Made by a program: the position numbers and the translations under genes. From Thalassia testudinum (lineage: Eukaryota; Streptophyta; Magnoliopsida; Alismatales; Hydrocharitaceae), in NCBI GenBank assembly GCA_037157565.1, contig JAZHRO010000062.1, positions 8,122,001 through 8,186,000 of the forward strand: a DNA stretch of 64,000 nt, written 5' to 3'. The notes under the pieces were generated by a model. It did not search any database. It had not been told where the DNA came from and saw only the letters and a list, made by a program, of their open reading frames with translations. Shown here piece after piece: positions 1 to 10,639 of this stretch (position 1 is the first letter of the stretch; the number at the start of each line of letters is the position of its first letter).

Positions 1-1304
1 CCTCAGCCTCAGTCCTTAGCAAAGGTTTTTAAGGCCTACAAGAACTAACTTAAAGTCTATTGGACTTTGTGGTTAAAGCACCCGTGCTTGGAATGATTTT
101 AGCCCTAGCTCAGTTCGCAGTGCGTTTTGTAAGAGAGAGAGGTAGAAAATTTTTCTATTTTGGAGAGTTTTTTCTCTCTTTTTCTTTTTAATTCTAGCTT
201 AGGATTGGCTTTTCAACACGATATGTATCAGATTCCTTGCCCCCATCATCAATCCTCAAGGGTTCCTGGCAATCGATGCTTCGAGATAGCACCGCCCATG
301 GCAACCCCCGAAACCCTGACTATTGAGATTTCCAGATAATCTCATCCATGGTGTTCCGTGGCCGAGTCCAGACCCTGGCAATTGACACTTCGTGATAATG
401 CCATCCATGGAATCTGAACCAGCAGAGTGCTTACATGCCCCCAGTAGGATATGTAAATATCCTAAGAGACAAGCACCGAGGAGATGATATTTTGTTACGC
501 ATCTTCGAGGGGATTTCCCACCTCTCCTCGCTGGGAAGTCGTCTAAATCAACTTGTGTTGATCGGCCGCTCCTACTCTAGGTGTACTTTTCAGAATTTTT
601 CAACGCTTCTGCATGATTTTGATTTTTACGCTTACTGAACCAGGCTGTGTGTGAGGTTAGGGTGCTTATGTTACTGAGTCCCGTAGACCAAAAGTTAGTT
701 AATGAGGTCAAATACTCCCTAAGCCTTAGACCTAATACTTCAGCTTTCCATTTTCCTCAACCTCTTGAGGAGTGTCCAGATCTTAATGGGTACTAAGAGT
801 CTATCCAAGAATGCCTAAGGTTTGCATTCTTACTAATCCCTTTGTGCACTTTTCAGTTCTTTTCTTGAATGAGGTCTAAAACTTAGGTTAATTCCTTAGT
901 TTCTTACTAATGACTACTTTTTTTTTCTCATATTTTTGTGCTCCTTTTTCATCTTTTTTCTTTCCTTCCTCCACAAAATTTCCTTCTCCTTTTATTTTTT
1001 TTCGAATTTTTTTTTTTTAAACTTTTCTTACCAGTTTTGCACTTTTATACTCCCCCCCTGTGCCTAAGGTTGCAATGTCCTCATTGTGACTTAGGGGGTT
1101 TTTTATTTACTTAGTTCATTCCTTAAGACAGAATGCAAATGATTTCTAATCCCAGATGCAAGCATCTGAGGTGGGGTCGGCTGTCTACAAGGGTGAACCT
1201 TAAGTGCAAAAAGGTATCTGAAAAAGGTTTTGGATTTTTAGGAAAAAGATAGGTTGCCTCCCGTTAAGCGTTGAGTTTTACACCATCGGCTGGGTGCAAT
1301 AAGC
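1..1304 (-). other. 3' untranslated region of element A
   Basis: This is non-coding sequence between the end of integrase and the missing 3' LTR. Near 1241-1290 it contains the 'aacgggaggcaacc' signature that follows pol in Athila-like elements, and it matches 23160-24610 of element B in reverse orientation. A T-rich stretch lies at 900-1020. The blocks around 255-430, with repeated 'ccatgg' phrases, correspond to the similar repeated phrases at 24180-24330 in B. No protein can be supported; short ORFs here are chance. Confidence 0.8.
1048..1086 (-). other. Internal polypurine tract with adjacent CAATG hairpin (element A)
   Basis: Read on the minus strand, the palindromic CAATGAGGACATTG (1086-1073) is followed by a purine run ending in seven G (near 1052-1058). 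The same pair occurs in B, D, F and G at the equivalent place, about 1.2-1.4 kb upstream of the 3' LTR. It resembles the second, internal polypurine tract known in Athila-type elements. Confidence 0.65.
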
Positions 1305-2593
1305 TCAAGGGGAATGGAGGATATAAGATGCTTCAGCCAAATCAATAGAAGTCACATCAATGAACGGCTTGAGTCTCTGACCGTTCACGATGAAAGGTTC
1401 GGAATCGTGGCTGAGCGGACTGATTTCGATAGCTCCATTTCTAAAAACCTGTCGGACTAAATATGGTCCGACCCACTTGGATCGCAGTTTTCCCGGGAAA
1501 AGTTTGAGTCGGGCATCAAAGAGTAGGACCTTCTGACCAGGATGAAAGATTTTTCTCGAGATATGCTTGTCGTGGAAGGCCTTAACCCGCTCCTTGTAGA
1601 TTCGCGAGCTCTCATACGCGTCTAGGCGTAATTCATCGATCTCGCTGATTTGAAGTTTTCTGTGGGTTCCAGCCTTTGAAAAATCTAGATTACAGTTCCG
1701 TACTGCCCAATAGGCTTTATGCTCCAATTCTACAGGAAGGTGACACGCCTTCCCGTACACCAGTCTAAAGGGAGACATGCCTAACTGGGTTTTGTGGGCG
1801 GTCCTATAGCCCACAATGCTTCCGGAAGTCGGGATGACCAGTCCTTCCTGTCAGGCCGAACAGTGACTTGCAGAATTTTCTTCATCTCCCGATTAGACAG
1901 CTCAGCTAGACAATTGGTTTGGGGGTGGTAAGGAGTAGAGATTCGGTAAGACACCCCATATTTGGTCATCAGTGACCTAAACTGAGCGTTTGTGAAATGG
2001 GTCCCCCCATCAGAGATTATAGCACGAGCAATCCCGAACCTTGAGAAAATGTTTTGATGAATGAATTTGAGAACGATTTTGTGATCACAGGTTCGGGTCG
2101 GTATGGCTTCAATCCATTTGGACACATAGTCCACAGCCAGCAGAATGTATTCGAAACCATCCGAAGCAGGAAAGGGACCCATAAAATCAATCCCCCAAAC
2201 ATCAAAGATTTCGCATACGAGAATCGGCTGCATAGGCATCATGTCGCGATGGCTCATGTTGCCCAAAGTCTGGCAACGACTGCATGCCTTGCAGTGATTG
2301 TACGCGTCTTTGAATAGTGTGGGCCAGTAAAAGCCGCACTGGAGGACTTTTGATGTGATTTTATGCCCAGAGAAATGGCCATCGCATGCCTGGTCATGGC
2401 AGAAAGAGAGGATATTATTGAATTCCTCTTCCGGGACACATCTTCGGATGATCTGATCAGCACCTATGTGGAAGAGGTACGGGTCTTCCCAAATGTAATA
2501 CTTGGCATTAGAGCGCAATTTGTCTTTCTTGGCCTTTGGCCAATCAGACGGGATCTGATGAGATGCCAAGTAATTTACTATATTAGCAAACAT
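1305..2593 (-). pseudogene. Element A integrase (broken)
   Basis: The integrase inserts retrotransposon cDNA into host DNA. Two overlapping frames cover it: 2593-1781 holds the HHCC zinc finger (GHFSGHK and CSRCQ), the catalytic core with WGIDFMG, SDGGTHF and the E in CLAEL; 1814-1305 holds the C-terminal part with the GPY/F module (KWVGPYLV) and NGQRLKPF. The first frame shift lies near 2580-2593, where the RNase H frame ends, and the second near 1781-1814. There is no chromodomain after the GPY module, which separates it from chromoviruses. The catalytic residues D, D, E are all visible, so the damage is only the frame changes. Confidence 0.9.
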
Positions 2594-3195
2594 GGAAGGC
2601 TAGCACCAATAGTCAGCAGGTGCTCATCGGGAAAATGCTCTGTAATGGGTCCGGACGGGTCAATTATTTCAGAAGGAAGGCGGGACAAGTGATCAGCTAC
2701 CACATTTTGCTTTCCTGCTTTGTCGCGAATCTCAAGGTCAAATTCTTGCAACTGCAAGATCCATCGGATTAATCGAGGTTTTGCGTCCTTCTTTGCAAGG
2801 AGATGCCTCACAGCTGTGTGATCCGAGTAAATGATGACATGGGAACCCAGAAGATACGATCAGAACTTTTCAAGGGCAAATACCATGGCTAGCAGCTCTT
2901 TCTCCGTAACTGTCTTGCTAGCGTAGTAGATGACCACAAGTTTCCCGTCAGCCTTTTTCCCCAGGACCTCTCCTACAGCGAAATCAGATGCAACGCACAT
3001 GATCTCAAAGGGTTGAGACCAATCATGGGACTGTAGGATCGGGGCCTGGGTGACTCGGTCACGTAGGGCCTCAAATGCTTGAGTGCATTCCTTGGAAATT
3101 TCGAAAGGTACATCCTTGGAGAGAAGAGTGGTCAGGGGGCGTGCGATTTTTGAGAAATCAGGGATAAATCGACGGTAAAAATCGACGTGCCCCAA
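2578..3195 (-). pseudogene. Element A RNase H domain (broken)
   Basis: RNase H degrades the RNA strand of the RNA-DNA hybrid during reverse transcription. Two pieces in the same frame (3195-2860 and 2811-2578) are separated by one stop. Visible landmarks are ASDFAVGEVLG, the catalytic E in VTEKELLA, and the final VADHLSR. A stretch of about 9 residues found in element D (between YASKT and TEKEL) is absent here. The stop between this segment and the RT is a TGA where element D reads CGA (Arg, in QIRSFLGH), a change expected from cytosine deamination. Confidence 0.88.
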
Positions 3196-3258
3196 AAAAG
3201 ATCAGATGTCCTTGATCGAGCTAGGCATAGAAAGGTGAGAGATTAGATCAACCTTAGC

Positions 3259-4014
3259 TCAGTCCATTTGGATGCCTTTTTCCGAGATTGAGTGTCCCAG
3301 GACAATTCCCTCAGGCACCATGAAATGGCTCTTTTCCCAGGAAAGAACCAAATTCACCTCAATGCATCGCCTGAGTATTTGGACCAAGTGTTGGAGGCAA
3401 TCATCAAAAGATTCTCCAAAAACTGAAAAGTCATCCATGAAGACTTCCAAAAAATCACCTACCATATCTGAGAATATGGCAAGCATGCACCGCTGAAAGG
3501 TAGCGGGCGCATTGCAAAGACCGAAAGGCATCCTTTGGAAAGCGTAAGTTCCGAAGGGGCAGGTGAACGTGGTCTTTTCTTGGTCCTCAGGATGGATTGC
3601 CACCTGGTTATAACCGGAGTACCCGTCAAGAAAGCAGAAGAACCTATTTCCCGCTAGTTTCTCGAGAATTTGATCAATGAAAGGTAGTGGGAAAAGATCC
3701 TTCTTCATGGAGGCATTGAGTCGGTGGTAATCTATACAGACTCTCCACGCATTGGCTAATCGGGTAGGAATGATTTCTCCGGTCTCAGTCGTTTTGGTGG
3801 TGAGTCCTGCCTTCTTGGGCACGACCTGAATTGGGCTCACCCAACGACTATCGGAGATCGGGTAGATGATCCCGGCATCTAACCACTTGATGATATCCTT
3901 TTTCATGACCTCCTGTAGATTGGGGTTCAAGCGTCTCTGCATTTCACGAGAAGGTCGTGCGCCCTCTTCTGAATAGATATGATGAGTACAGTAAGAGGGA
4001 CTTATTCCAGTCAA
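3259..4014 (-). pseudogene. Element A reverse transcriptase (broken)
   Basis: A 251-residue open stretch contains the fingers and palm of a Ty3/gypsy reverse transcriptase. The first catalytic aspartate is in FCFLDGYSGYNQ, the FTCPFGTYAFQRMPFGLCNAP block follows, and the catalytic pair is in VFMDDFSVFG around residue 200. Downstream, LGHSISEKGIQMD leads into the connection domain, which is cut by stops at 3258-3196. It is in the same frame as gag and protease, as expected for a single gag-pol polyprotein. All catalytic aspartates are present. Confidence 0.92.
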
Positions 4015-4077
4015 ATCATCGAGAGTCCACCCGATGGCTCTGCGATGCTGCTGGAGGACAGCAATCAGACGGGATTC

Positions 4078-5439
4078 CTATTCGTGATTGAGGTTGGAAT
4101 TGTTAATCACAGGAAGGGTCTGATTAGAACCCAAAAAGATGTATTTCAAGTGAGCAGGAAGTGCCTTCAGCTCGAGGGTGGGGTTATCAGCAGCAGCGGG
4201 TGGTTCAGTATAGATGTGAGGTTCAAGGGTGGGAGTTACTGGGTTGTTTATATCTGGATTCGAGTCCTTAGTTTGCGGGTCAAGATCTTTCTGTTGTTGA
4301 TGAGGTATAATCAAGCCATTCTGGAAGTGTGTTTCATCAACCAAAGCCCTAACGTCACAAACTTGTTCAATGACACCACAATTGATTCCTTGTTGGGCCT
4401 TAAATATATCAATTTTCAGAGTTTGATTCCCAAATTTGAGCTCTATTTGGCCCTCCTCACAGGTAATGTTGGCTCTCGCAGTAGCCAAGAAAGGTCTCCC
4501 TAAAATGATTGGTGTATCCCTAGGGTTTTCAGGTGCATCCATGCCTAAGACTATAAAGTCTACAGGAAAATAGAAATCCCGCACTCTCACAATAACATCC
4601 TCGAGAATCCCTTTTGGTGACTTTATAGATCGATCTGCTAATTGTAATGTTACCTCGGTTGATTTTAACTCAGGTTCTTCAAGATGGTCAAGTAAGGATG
4701 TGGGTATCAGATTTATGGATGCGCCCAAGTCTAGCAAAGCTCTATCAAATTGGGTATCACCTATCTTGCAGGAAATCAGGGGAGTACCAGGGTCTTTAGC
4801 CTTGGGTGGGAGTCTGCTTAGGATTACAGAGCTGTCTTGCTCTGACAGAACAATTGGACTCCCGCTCTTGGTTCGCGGCTTACGCTGGGGTGTACACACA
4901 TTCTTTAAGAATCGTGCGTAAGCCGGTACGTGGCGGATTGCATCCATCAAGGGGATGTTTATGTGGACCTACTCAAAGAGCTTGACCAGGTCCTCCTCAG
5001 GTGCCACGGGCTTGGTGGTCTTCTTTCCCTTGGTCAAGGCCTCGGGAAACGGGATCTTGGTTGGTTCTTCTAGGATAGGTCCAGGTTTTGGATCTGGGAT
5101 AGGGGTGGGAATGTCCTGGATTACTATCCTAGGCTCGGGATCACTATCAAGCTTGGAGTGGCTTGGATGAGGTGGGTCTTGGGTTTCCTTACCACTACGA
5201 GTTGTTACGGAATTAAGTCCTGCTTGGTTTTGGTTGGGATTGGGTAAGATGGGTTGCTGCTGGTAACCCGCAAAAGAAGTGGAGGCCTCTATCCCGTCTG
5301 GTGAAGGAACAGAGGGGGCCTAATAAATCATATGGGCATGGCCCGGGTTTGGGTTCATAACGTGCCGCTAGGTTGGCACGTTATTTGGATTAGGAAGAGG
5401 TTGGGAAGGAAGTGTGCCTGGCTGGCGAGAATTTGCCAA
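4078..5439 (-). pseudogene. Element A aspartic protease and gag-protease linker (broken)
   Basis: The 290-residue open frame at 4950-4078 carries a retropepsin-type protease: DLGASINLI with the catalytic Asp near residue 74, and ILGRPFLATARANI in the C-terminal flap. The protease would cleave the Gag-Pol polyprotein. Upstream (5439-4951) the same frame continues as a proline-rich linker interrupted by stops, including one close to the protease start. Downstream (4160-4078) is a low-complexity linker to the RT. The same order is seen in D and, in part, E. Confidence 0.87.
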
Positions 5440-6978
5440 CTAGGCCAATTGGTTTCGGACCTCTGTAATCTCGTCCTTCTGTTGCTTTTGAATAGCCGCA
5501 TTCGTTCTTTGAATGTCAGCCAGAGTCTGAAGGATTAGGAACATTGGATCCTGATTTGGCCCTGATGGATAAGTAGGGTTGGGCCGAGGCTGAGGCGGCT
5601 TGTAAGGACGAGGGGGTTCTGGGTGGGGTTGAAAGAGTGGTCTTTGGGTTTGAGAATTTCCCGCCCACTGAAAGTTGGGATGGTTTCGCCATCCAGGGTT
5701 ATAGGTGTTGGAGAACGGGTCGTTCTGGATGGCGTTGAGGTCCTCGCAGGTATGAGGAACCTCCAGAGAGTCAGAGAAAGAGGGAATGGAATTCCCCGGG
5801 TTGGTATAGAGAGGATCGGATGGACCTCTGGTTAGAGAATCAGATGGTGGATATGGATCCATCCTAGGAGAAGATTGATGGAGAATATTTTGCACAGTTT
5901 CCCTTGTGGAAGGAGGCTGTGCAAAGGGGTTATGTGCAGAGGTGGCTCGCTGCAGGTGCTGAGTCAGTTCATCCACCTTCTTTTCAATAATCGAGACCTT
6001 GTCCAATCGACTGGCCATTAATTCCAGGTCGACTGATGCGGACAGGCCCTGCGTCTCATGTGCTCCCCTAAGATTCGTCGATGCGCGGGTATTCAACCTG
6101 TCTAATAATCCCATGGAGTCAATTTTGATGGAGTTCTCGCACATGTTTTCGAGAATCTCCCACACGGTGTCCTCATGTTGACCCATGATATTTCCTCCGC
6201 AGGTTGCATTGACAAAAAGACGGATATCCTCACGGAGACCCTGGTAAAAAGATTGGACCTGTTCCCATTTAGGAACTCCGTGATGGGGGCACTTTCTCAT
6301 GAGATCCTGAAAATGATCCCATGCCTCATGGAGAGGTTCCCCTGATTGCTGAGTGAAGTGAGTAATCTGATGGCGCAAGGCGTTGGTCCGACCAACGGGA
6401 AAGAACTTTTTCAAAAACTCGGATTGAAGTTCTTCCCAAGTGTTGATCGGCCAGGTCTGAGTCTGATACCAATGGGCAGCCTTGTCCATAAGAGAAAAGG
6501 AGAACATCTTCATGAGAAGAATATCCCGATTTTGCACATCTGACCCAAAAGTTTGGGCCAGATGCTTTAGTTGTTTGATATGCTGGAAGGGATCTTCGGA
6601 ATTAAGCCCATGGAATTTAGGTATAGCATGAATCATGTTGGGCTTCAATTCGGAATCAGGTCCTCCAGTCGGGATTTGGACTCGAGGCTCAATGGCCACC
6701 ACAGCAGGATTGTAGTGGTCCCGCATCATAGGACGCTGAGGTGGGTGCACGAAGTTTTGGAAGAGGTCATTGAGTCGCTGGAGCTGATGCTCCAGATTGT
6801 TTTCTTCCTCAACTGGCTGAGCCATGATGGGGGAAGAAGAAGAACTTGGTTCTGAATCAGAAGAGAGAATAATGTGAGGGGGTTGCTGTACAAACACGAG
6901 CGTCGAGGCTTGGCCTTGACGAGAGTGAATTTCTAAAGGAGGTCTTAAGGGTGGTCTTAAGGACCTCGTACCGTACAT
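5440..6978 (-). CDS. gag: Element A Gag polyprotein
   Basis: Gag forms the virus-like particle. This 512-residue frame is the longest one in the window. The likely true start is the Met at 6835 (MAQPVEEEN); the ATG at 6978 adds an arginine- and proline-rich leader whose equivalents in D and E also lie upstream of their first good Met. The core capsid region contains EDPFQHIKQLKHLAQTFG, FKKFFP-like LKKFFPVGRTNALR and CPHHGVPKWEQVQSFYQGL, which are typical of Athila-like gags. The C-terminal half is proline- and glutamine-rich and includes the NPGWRNHPNF motif shared with E. No CCHC zinc knuckle is visible. The frame ends at a stop inside the linker to protease, so a full Gag could be made but not Gag-Pol. 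Confidence 0.88.
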   Translation of the reverse strand: MYGTRSLRPPLRPPLEIHSRQGQASTLVFVQQPPHIILSSDSEPSSSSSPIMAQPVEEENNLEHQLQRLNDLFQNFVHPPQRPMMRDHYNPAVVAIEPRVQIPTGGPDSELKPNMIHAIPKFHGLNSEDPFQHIKQLKHLAQTFGSDVQNRDILLMKMFSFSLMDKAAHWYQTQTWPINTWEELQSEFLKKFFPVGRTNALRHQITHFTQQSGEPLHEAWDHFQDLMRKCPHHGVPKWEQVQSFYQGLREDIRLFVNATCGGNIMGQHEDTVWEILENMCENSIKIDSMGLLDRLNTRASTNLRGAHETQGLSASVDLELMASRLDKVSIIEKKVDELTQHLQRATSAHNPFAQPPSTRETVQNILHQSSPRMDPYPPSDSLTRGPSDPLYTNPGNSIPSFSDSLEVPHTCEDLNAIQNDPFSNTYNPGWRNHPNFQWAGNSQTQRPLFQPHPEPPRPYKPPQPRPNPTYPSGPNQDPMFLILQTLADIQRTNAAIQKQQKDEITEVRNQLA

Positions 6979-7869
6979 GCACTGCTGGAAGAGATGAGTT
7001 CAGACGGTGCTGGACCCAATCAAGACACCCAAAAATATGTTGGGTGATTATAGAGGTGCGGGGCAGATGGACCCCTTGATCAGAAAGATTGTCCACCTGA
7101 GAATTACCTGGGCAGCCAGAGAGGGTGAGTCCCGCAAAGACCCCTACACGGTAGAGCGTCCTCACGAGTTACAGGGTTTCCCCCACCCGACCTCTCTTGT
7201 CACTGCGGTTCCAGGTAGACCAGAATGGGGATCTTGACCTCTTAAGTCTACCAATTTTAGTTTAAGATCAGGGTGCTTAAGGTTTCACTTGAACTCTTAG
7301 GTGTTTTTGTGAACAAAGTGGCCCAATTTTAAGGTTGGTTGACCCAAGGGGTCAACTTCACCTCTTGTTCTTTTGAGAGCTTTTGGGTCCTTTCTTTTTA
7401 GGGTTCAAATGTTTAGAGAGCCATTTGCTTAGGGTTTTGTCTTGTGTAGATTTTTCCAAACAAGGTTTAGGTACACCTCTTTTTGGGAAGATCTTTTCTT
7501 TGTTAATAGAAGGTGTGTCTCTAAAAACCCTAGCATTTGACCTTATGTTGGCTCTACTTGGTCCATTTAACTCTTTGTTTGGGTAATTAGGGCTCAGGCA
7601 AGGATGTGTTAGCCCCTAACCACCTTTAAAAATGTGTGCAGGAATAATAGTTTCTAAGAATATGTAGCTATTACTATGTATAAAGACAGGTTATGCCTAT
7701 TTCTTTTCTTTTTCTTTAAAATTTTAGGGTTTAATAGGAAGTTACCTGTCCTTGGAGTGGCTGTGGTGCGGCTGCGTCTTTTTGTTTCTTTCTGTACCTG
7801 CACAAAAGAGAGAGAAAAAGATTAGCAATCTCTTAAAAGAAATTCAAAGCTTCTAGAATAGCCGTTGCT
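6979..7869 (-). other. Leader of element A
   Basis: This is untranslated sequence between the PBS and gag. Positions 7180-6990 match 18470-18640 of element B closely (shared phrases around 'gtgtaggggtctttgcggg' and 'cttgattggg'), which shows that A and B share a leader although their interiors differ. No gene is supported. Confidence 0.75.
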
Positions 7870-7886
7870 CCCCGGCAACGGTGCCA
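7870..7886 (-). other. Primer-binding site of element A (tRNA-Asp)
   Basis: The plus strand reads CCCCGGCAACGGTGCCA, which differs at one base from the 3' end of plant tRNA-Asp (CCCCGGCAACGGCGCCA). On the minus strand it begins two bases after the LTR end (TTATCA). Confidence 0.9.
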
Positions 7887-9703
7887 AGTGATAACGGCAT
7901 TGTGACTAGGTTTTGTTGTTTTGTTATAGAAATTACATTGTAGTACAGATAGTCATTGCCATTATTACAATTTTTACTCGGAAATGAAAGTTCTCCCGAG
8001 GTCGAACTCAGGGAGCAAGTCGTATTCTAGAGGTACGAAGTTTCTATTACAAAAAATAAAGAGAGAGAGAGAGAGAGAGAGATTTGTCTTGTTGGCTTCT
8101 TCTTCTTCTCTTCTTTCTCATCTTTGTCTTCTTTTCTCTTCTCTTTGAGTCTTCAGTTTTCTTCCTTCTTATTCTTGCTCTGTTCTTCTTTTCTTGTTTT
8201 CTTCTTGCCTTCTCTTCTGTTCTTCTTTCTTCTCTTTCTTTTTCTTCTTGTTCTTCTTTCTGTCCGTCTCTTTCATTCTCTTCTCCCTTGCGGTCCTGTT
8301 CTTCTTTTCTTCTCCTTCTTCTTTGCCTTCAGAGAGTCGTCTGATTTTTAAATCAGACGACTTAAGTAGCTGCTGCTACAGTGCGTCTTTTCTTCTTCTT
8401 TCCTCTGTGGCTTTCTTCTTCTTCTTCTTCTCGCAGTGCTTCTTCTTCTTCCTGCCTTCTCTTCTTCTTCACCTGTGCCTGCACACTCAAAGTTCGATCA
8501 GAGGGCAAAACCTACTCTACCCTCCCCCGCGTCTCTCTCTCTTAGAATTCACTCATAGGATAGCTCTCCGAGAGCTGCCGGGTAGTCAGGTATGCGGGTC
8601 GCGCCTGGGTCCAGGCCCACCGGTGTGCGGTGGTGGGCCTGGAGTGCAGGACAGGTAAACGGGTCAGGCCAGGTCCGCGGGGCATGGTCGTGGACGAGGC
8701 CGGCTCGAGTGGGTGAGAGGGACCTCACCTCGTGCTCAGGAGGCAAAGAGCCTAAGGCACTTTTTTCCTTTATGCGGGCGTGGGCCTCTCAAAAGTTCCG
8801 AGGTGGGACTAAATGTCCCACCCCAATTGGGCACCCGCAGCTGAGGGAGCTGCAGGCCGATGCAGCAGCTGCGGGGCTTTCTCCCCAACTGCAGGCCTGG
8901 GCGACTACATGGCTGCGAACCGCGCGTCCTGGTGAGTCGAACCTGGGTGAAGCGTGCCTGCAACTGCAGGTTGAAGGAGCTTCACCGGCTCAGCAATGGC
9001 AACGGAGGGCGAGCAACCTGTCCACAGAAGAACGGCCTCTCGGCCTAATCAGACAAGCGGAGAACCTTCGCCGTGGCACGACGAAGGCGGTGTGGGGTCT
9101 GGCAAGCCGTGGGGCGGAGCGTAGGGGCTGCCCTAGGTCAAACTGTAGCGCGGGAAATGGGTTTGTTCGGGGGGTCTGCAGGTGGCGAGTGGCGGGAAAT
9201 GGAAGGGCAGAAGTTGATCAGGGTGAGGAGGCGGAGGTTCTGTGAGGGTCGGCGAGTCGTGTGGGGTGGTGGAATGACGGGAGCGAGTCGCCGGAGTTTG
9301 GTCGGAGATGGGGAAGGTGAGGGCGATTAGGCACGGTCGAGGGGTGGTTATGCAAATTACAGTAAGGAAAAGAAAGAGGGGAGGAAGTGGAAAGATTGTA
9401 CCTACTCGGAGGGACAAGGGGGGGTCGGAGGAGGGCGACATTCGTATCGACTGTCGCCGGAGAAGAAGGTGCCCAGGGAGAGAGGGCGGCGGCGAGGAGA
9501 GAGCGGGAGAGCGTGCGCTGGGTACGGTGCGATGCGGGAAGAGCAGGTGAAGGCAGCTCTGTTGCTGGTAGTGCGGCAGAGCGACGAGGAGGAGGAGGAA
9601 AAACCGCCGGAGCAAGGGGGCCTCTGTCGGAGTGGGAAGAGAGGAAAGGGGGGGGGATTTCTCCGTCAGAACTGAGCTGGAGAGTGCGGCAGAGCGTCAA
9701 GGG

Positions 9704-9712
9704 CTTTTATAG
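9704..9712 (-). promoter_or_regulatory. TATA box of element A LTR
   Basis: The minus strand reads CTATAAAAG, immediately downstream of the hairpin cluster. A2 has CTATAAAAGG at the corresponding place. Confidence 0.7.
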
Positions 9713-9909
9713 AGTCGAAATCAGAGAGGAGGGCGGAGGGAGACGACGTGCCTCCCTCACCGGAGGACGCCGGAGATGGAGACCCATACCTTCCGCGCGT
9801 TCGCACGAACGGTATGGGTGGTTGCAGAGACCATGGAGGTGTCCCTGCGACGGCAGAGGTCGCAGGGAACCCCCGGTTGACTTGGTAGAGGGTCCCCCTT
9901 ACCCTGCGC

Positions 9910-9948
9910 AGCGCCATGCTCCGCGCAAAGTCATTGGAGCATGGCGCT
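9910..9948 (-). repeat. Perfect 13-bp inverted repeat in U3 of element A
   Basis: The arms AGCGCCATGCTCC (9910-9922) and GGAGCATGGCGCT (9936-9948) are separated by 13 bases. They extend outward through a second matching block CCCTG/CAGGG. Further hairpins lie at 9782-9818 (CCCATACC arms) and 9840-9871 (CCCTGCGAC arms). They precede the TATA box. Confidence 0.75.
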
Positions 9949-10639
9949 GCTCAGGGTTTTGCAGGGAGGACCCAAATGCAAAGAATGAAGAAGTGTTAGG
10001 GGCCAAAATGCGAGGGTTTCAAAAGTTGAGGGTCAAAAAGTAATGGATGAGGACCAAAATGAAAAGTCGGTCAAGAAGGTCTCTTCTTAGGCTCAAGTTT
10101 TTATGCATGACTAAATGGGGCCTAAGGATTCTAACGGTGAATTTTATTTCTAGAGCAGACCTTGTTTGACCAGTCAATTTACGTAAAAACCCAAATTAAG
10201 TCATTAATTGGGTATGGTTCTCAATGTAGGTCAAAATGGGTCCCTAAGGCCAAATTGAAGGTTCTAAACCCTAGAGATTATTTTTCTACGAATTGTAGAG
10301 GGTTTAGTCTATTTTTTCTTTGCCTCGAACCTCGTGAATTGAAGTGGGTTTGTTTTAGGGTTATAGATTGTCATTTAATTCCTTGGAGTTGATGTAGCCC
10401 TTATCAGATCAAATCATCCCCCTTCCGTTCTTATTAGGTTTGTTTGACCTGTGTTTGGACCCTGAATTACCCTGCTTGCAGATTGTGCTGGTAAAATTGC
10501 ATTTTTACCCCTTATGACTTATTTTCTTCTTAAACTCAGAATTCTCTGAGTTAAGCCTTTCCTTGAGTTATGTAGGAGCTTTTATCCTTTGTATTAGGTC
10601 AAAATGAGTTAGTTATGGCTCATGATGAGGTTCTCATCA

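Larger units (their letters stand above)
1..10639 (-). mobile_element. Element A: Athila-like Ty3/gypsy LTR retrotransposon, 3' LTR outside the window
   Basis: The order on the minus strand is 5' LTR (10639-7889), PBS complementary to tRNA-Asp (7886-7870), leader, gag, protease, reverse transcriptase, RNase H, integrase and a 3' untranslated region that runs off the left edge. Comparing its 3' region with that of element B puts the missing 3' LTR roughly 160-200 bases beyond position 1. The single gag-pol frame, the integrase without chromodomain and the tRNA-Asp primer fit the Athila group. Several stops and two frame changes make it non-coding today. It sits in the leader of element K: K-type leader sequence resumes at 10640 directly after the LTR end. 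The expected TSD would be GTGCA, but its partner is outside the window. Confidence 0.93.
7889..10639 (-). repeat. 5' LTR of element A (2751 bp)
   Basis: Read on the minus strand it starts TGATGAGAACCTCATCA and ends GTTATCA next to the PBS. It is homologous along its length to solo LTR A2 (19578-22247) in opposite orientation. U3 ends at a TATA box (9712-9704) preceded by strong hairpins (9782-9948). R-U5 is GC-rich around 8560-9500, then has a long CT tract in the sense direction (8460-8058). The block at 8017-7998 contains the conserved CTCCCTGAGTTCGACC motif near the U5 end. Long ORFs inside it on both strands come from base composition, not genes. Confidence 0.9.

Noticed and set aside
2054..2692. 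Plus-strand ORFs opposite the A integrase
   Set aside because: They are antisense shadows of a gene with clear catalytic motifs on the minus strand.
8084..8658. Long ORFs rich in F, S and L
   Set aside because: They are translations of a CT-rich tract in the A LTR in three frames; the equivalent block in A2 lies on the other strand and is equally open. No protein family.
8900..9010. A B-box-like GGTTCGACTC on the minus strand in the A LTR with a weak A box upstream
   Set aside because: It lies downstream of the TATA box, unlike the six U3 modules, and is absent at the matching place in A2. Judged chance.
8592..10043. Overlapping ORFs of 160-218 residues in a GC-rich segment
   Set aside because: They lie within the A LTR and follow from high GC and few stops; they are not conserved in A2 and have no recognisable domain.
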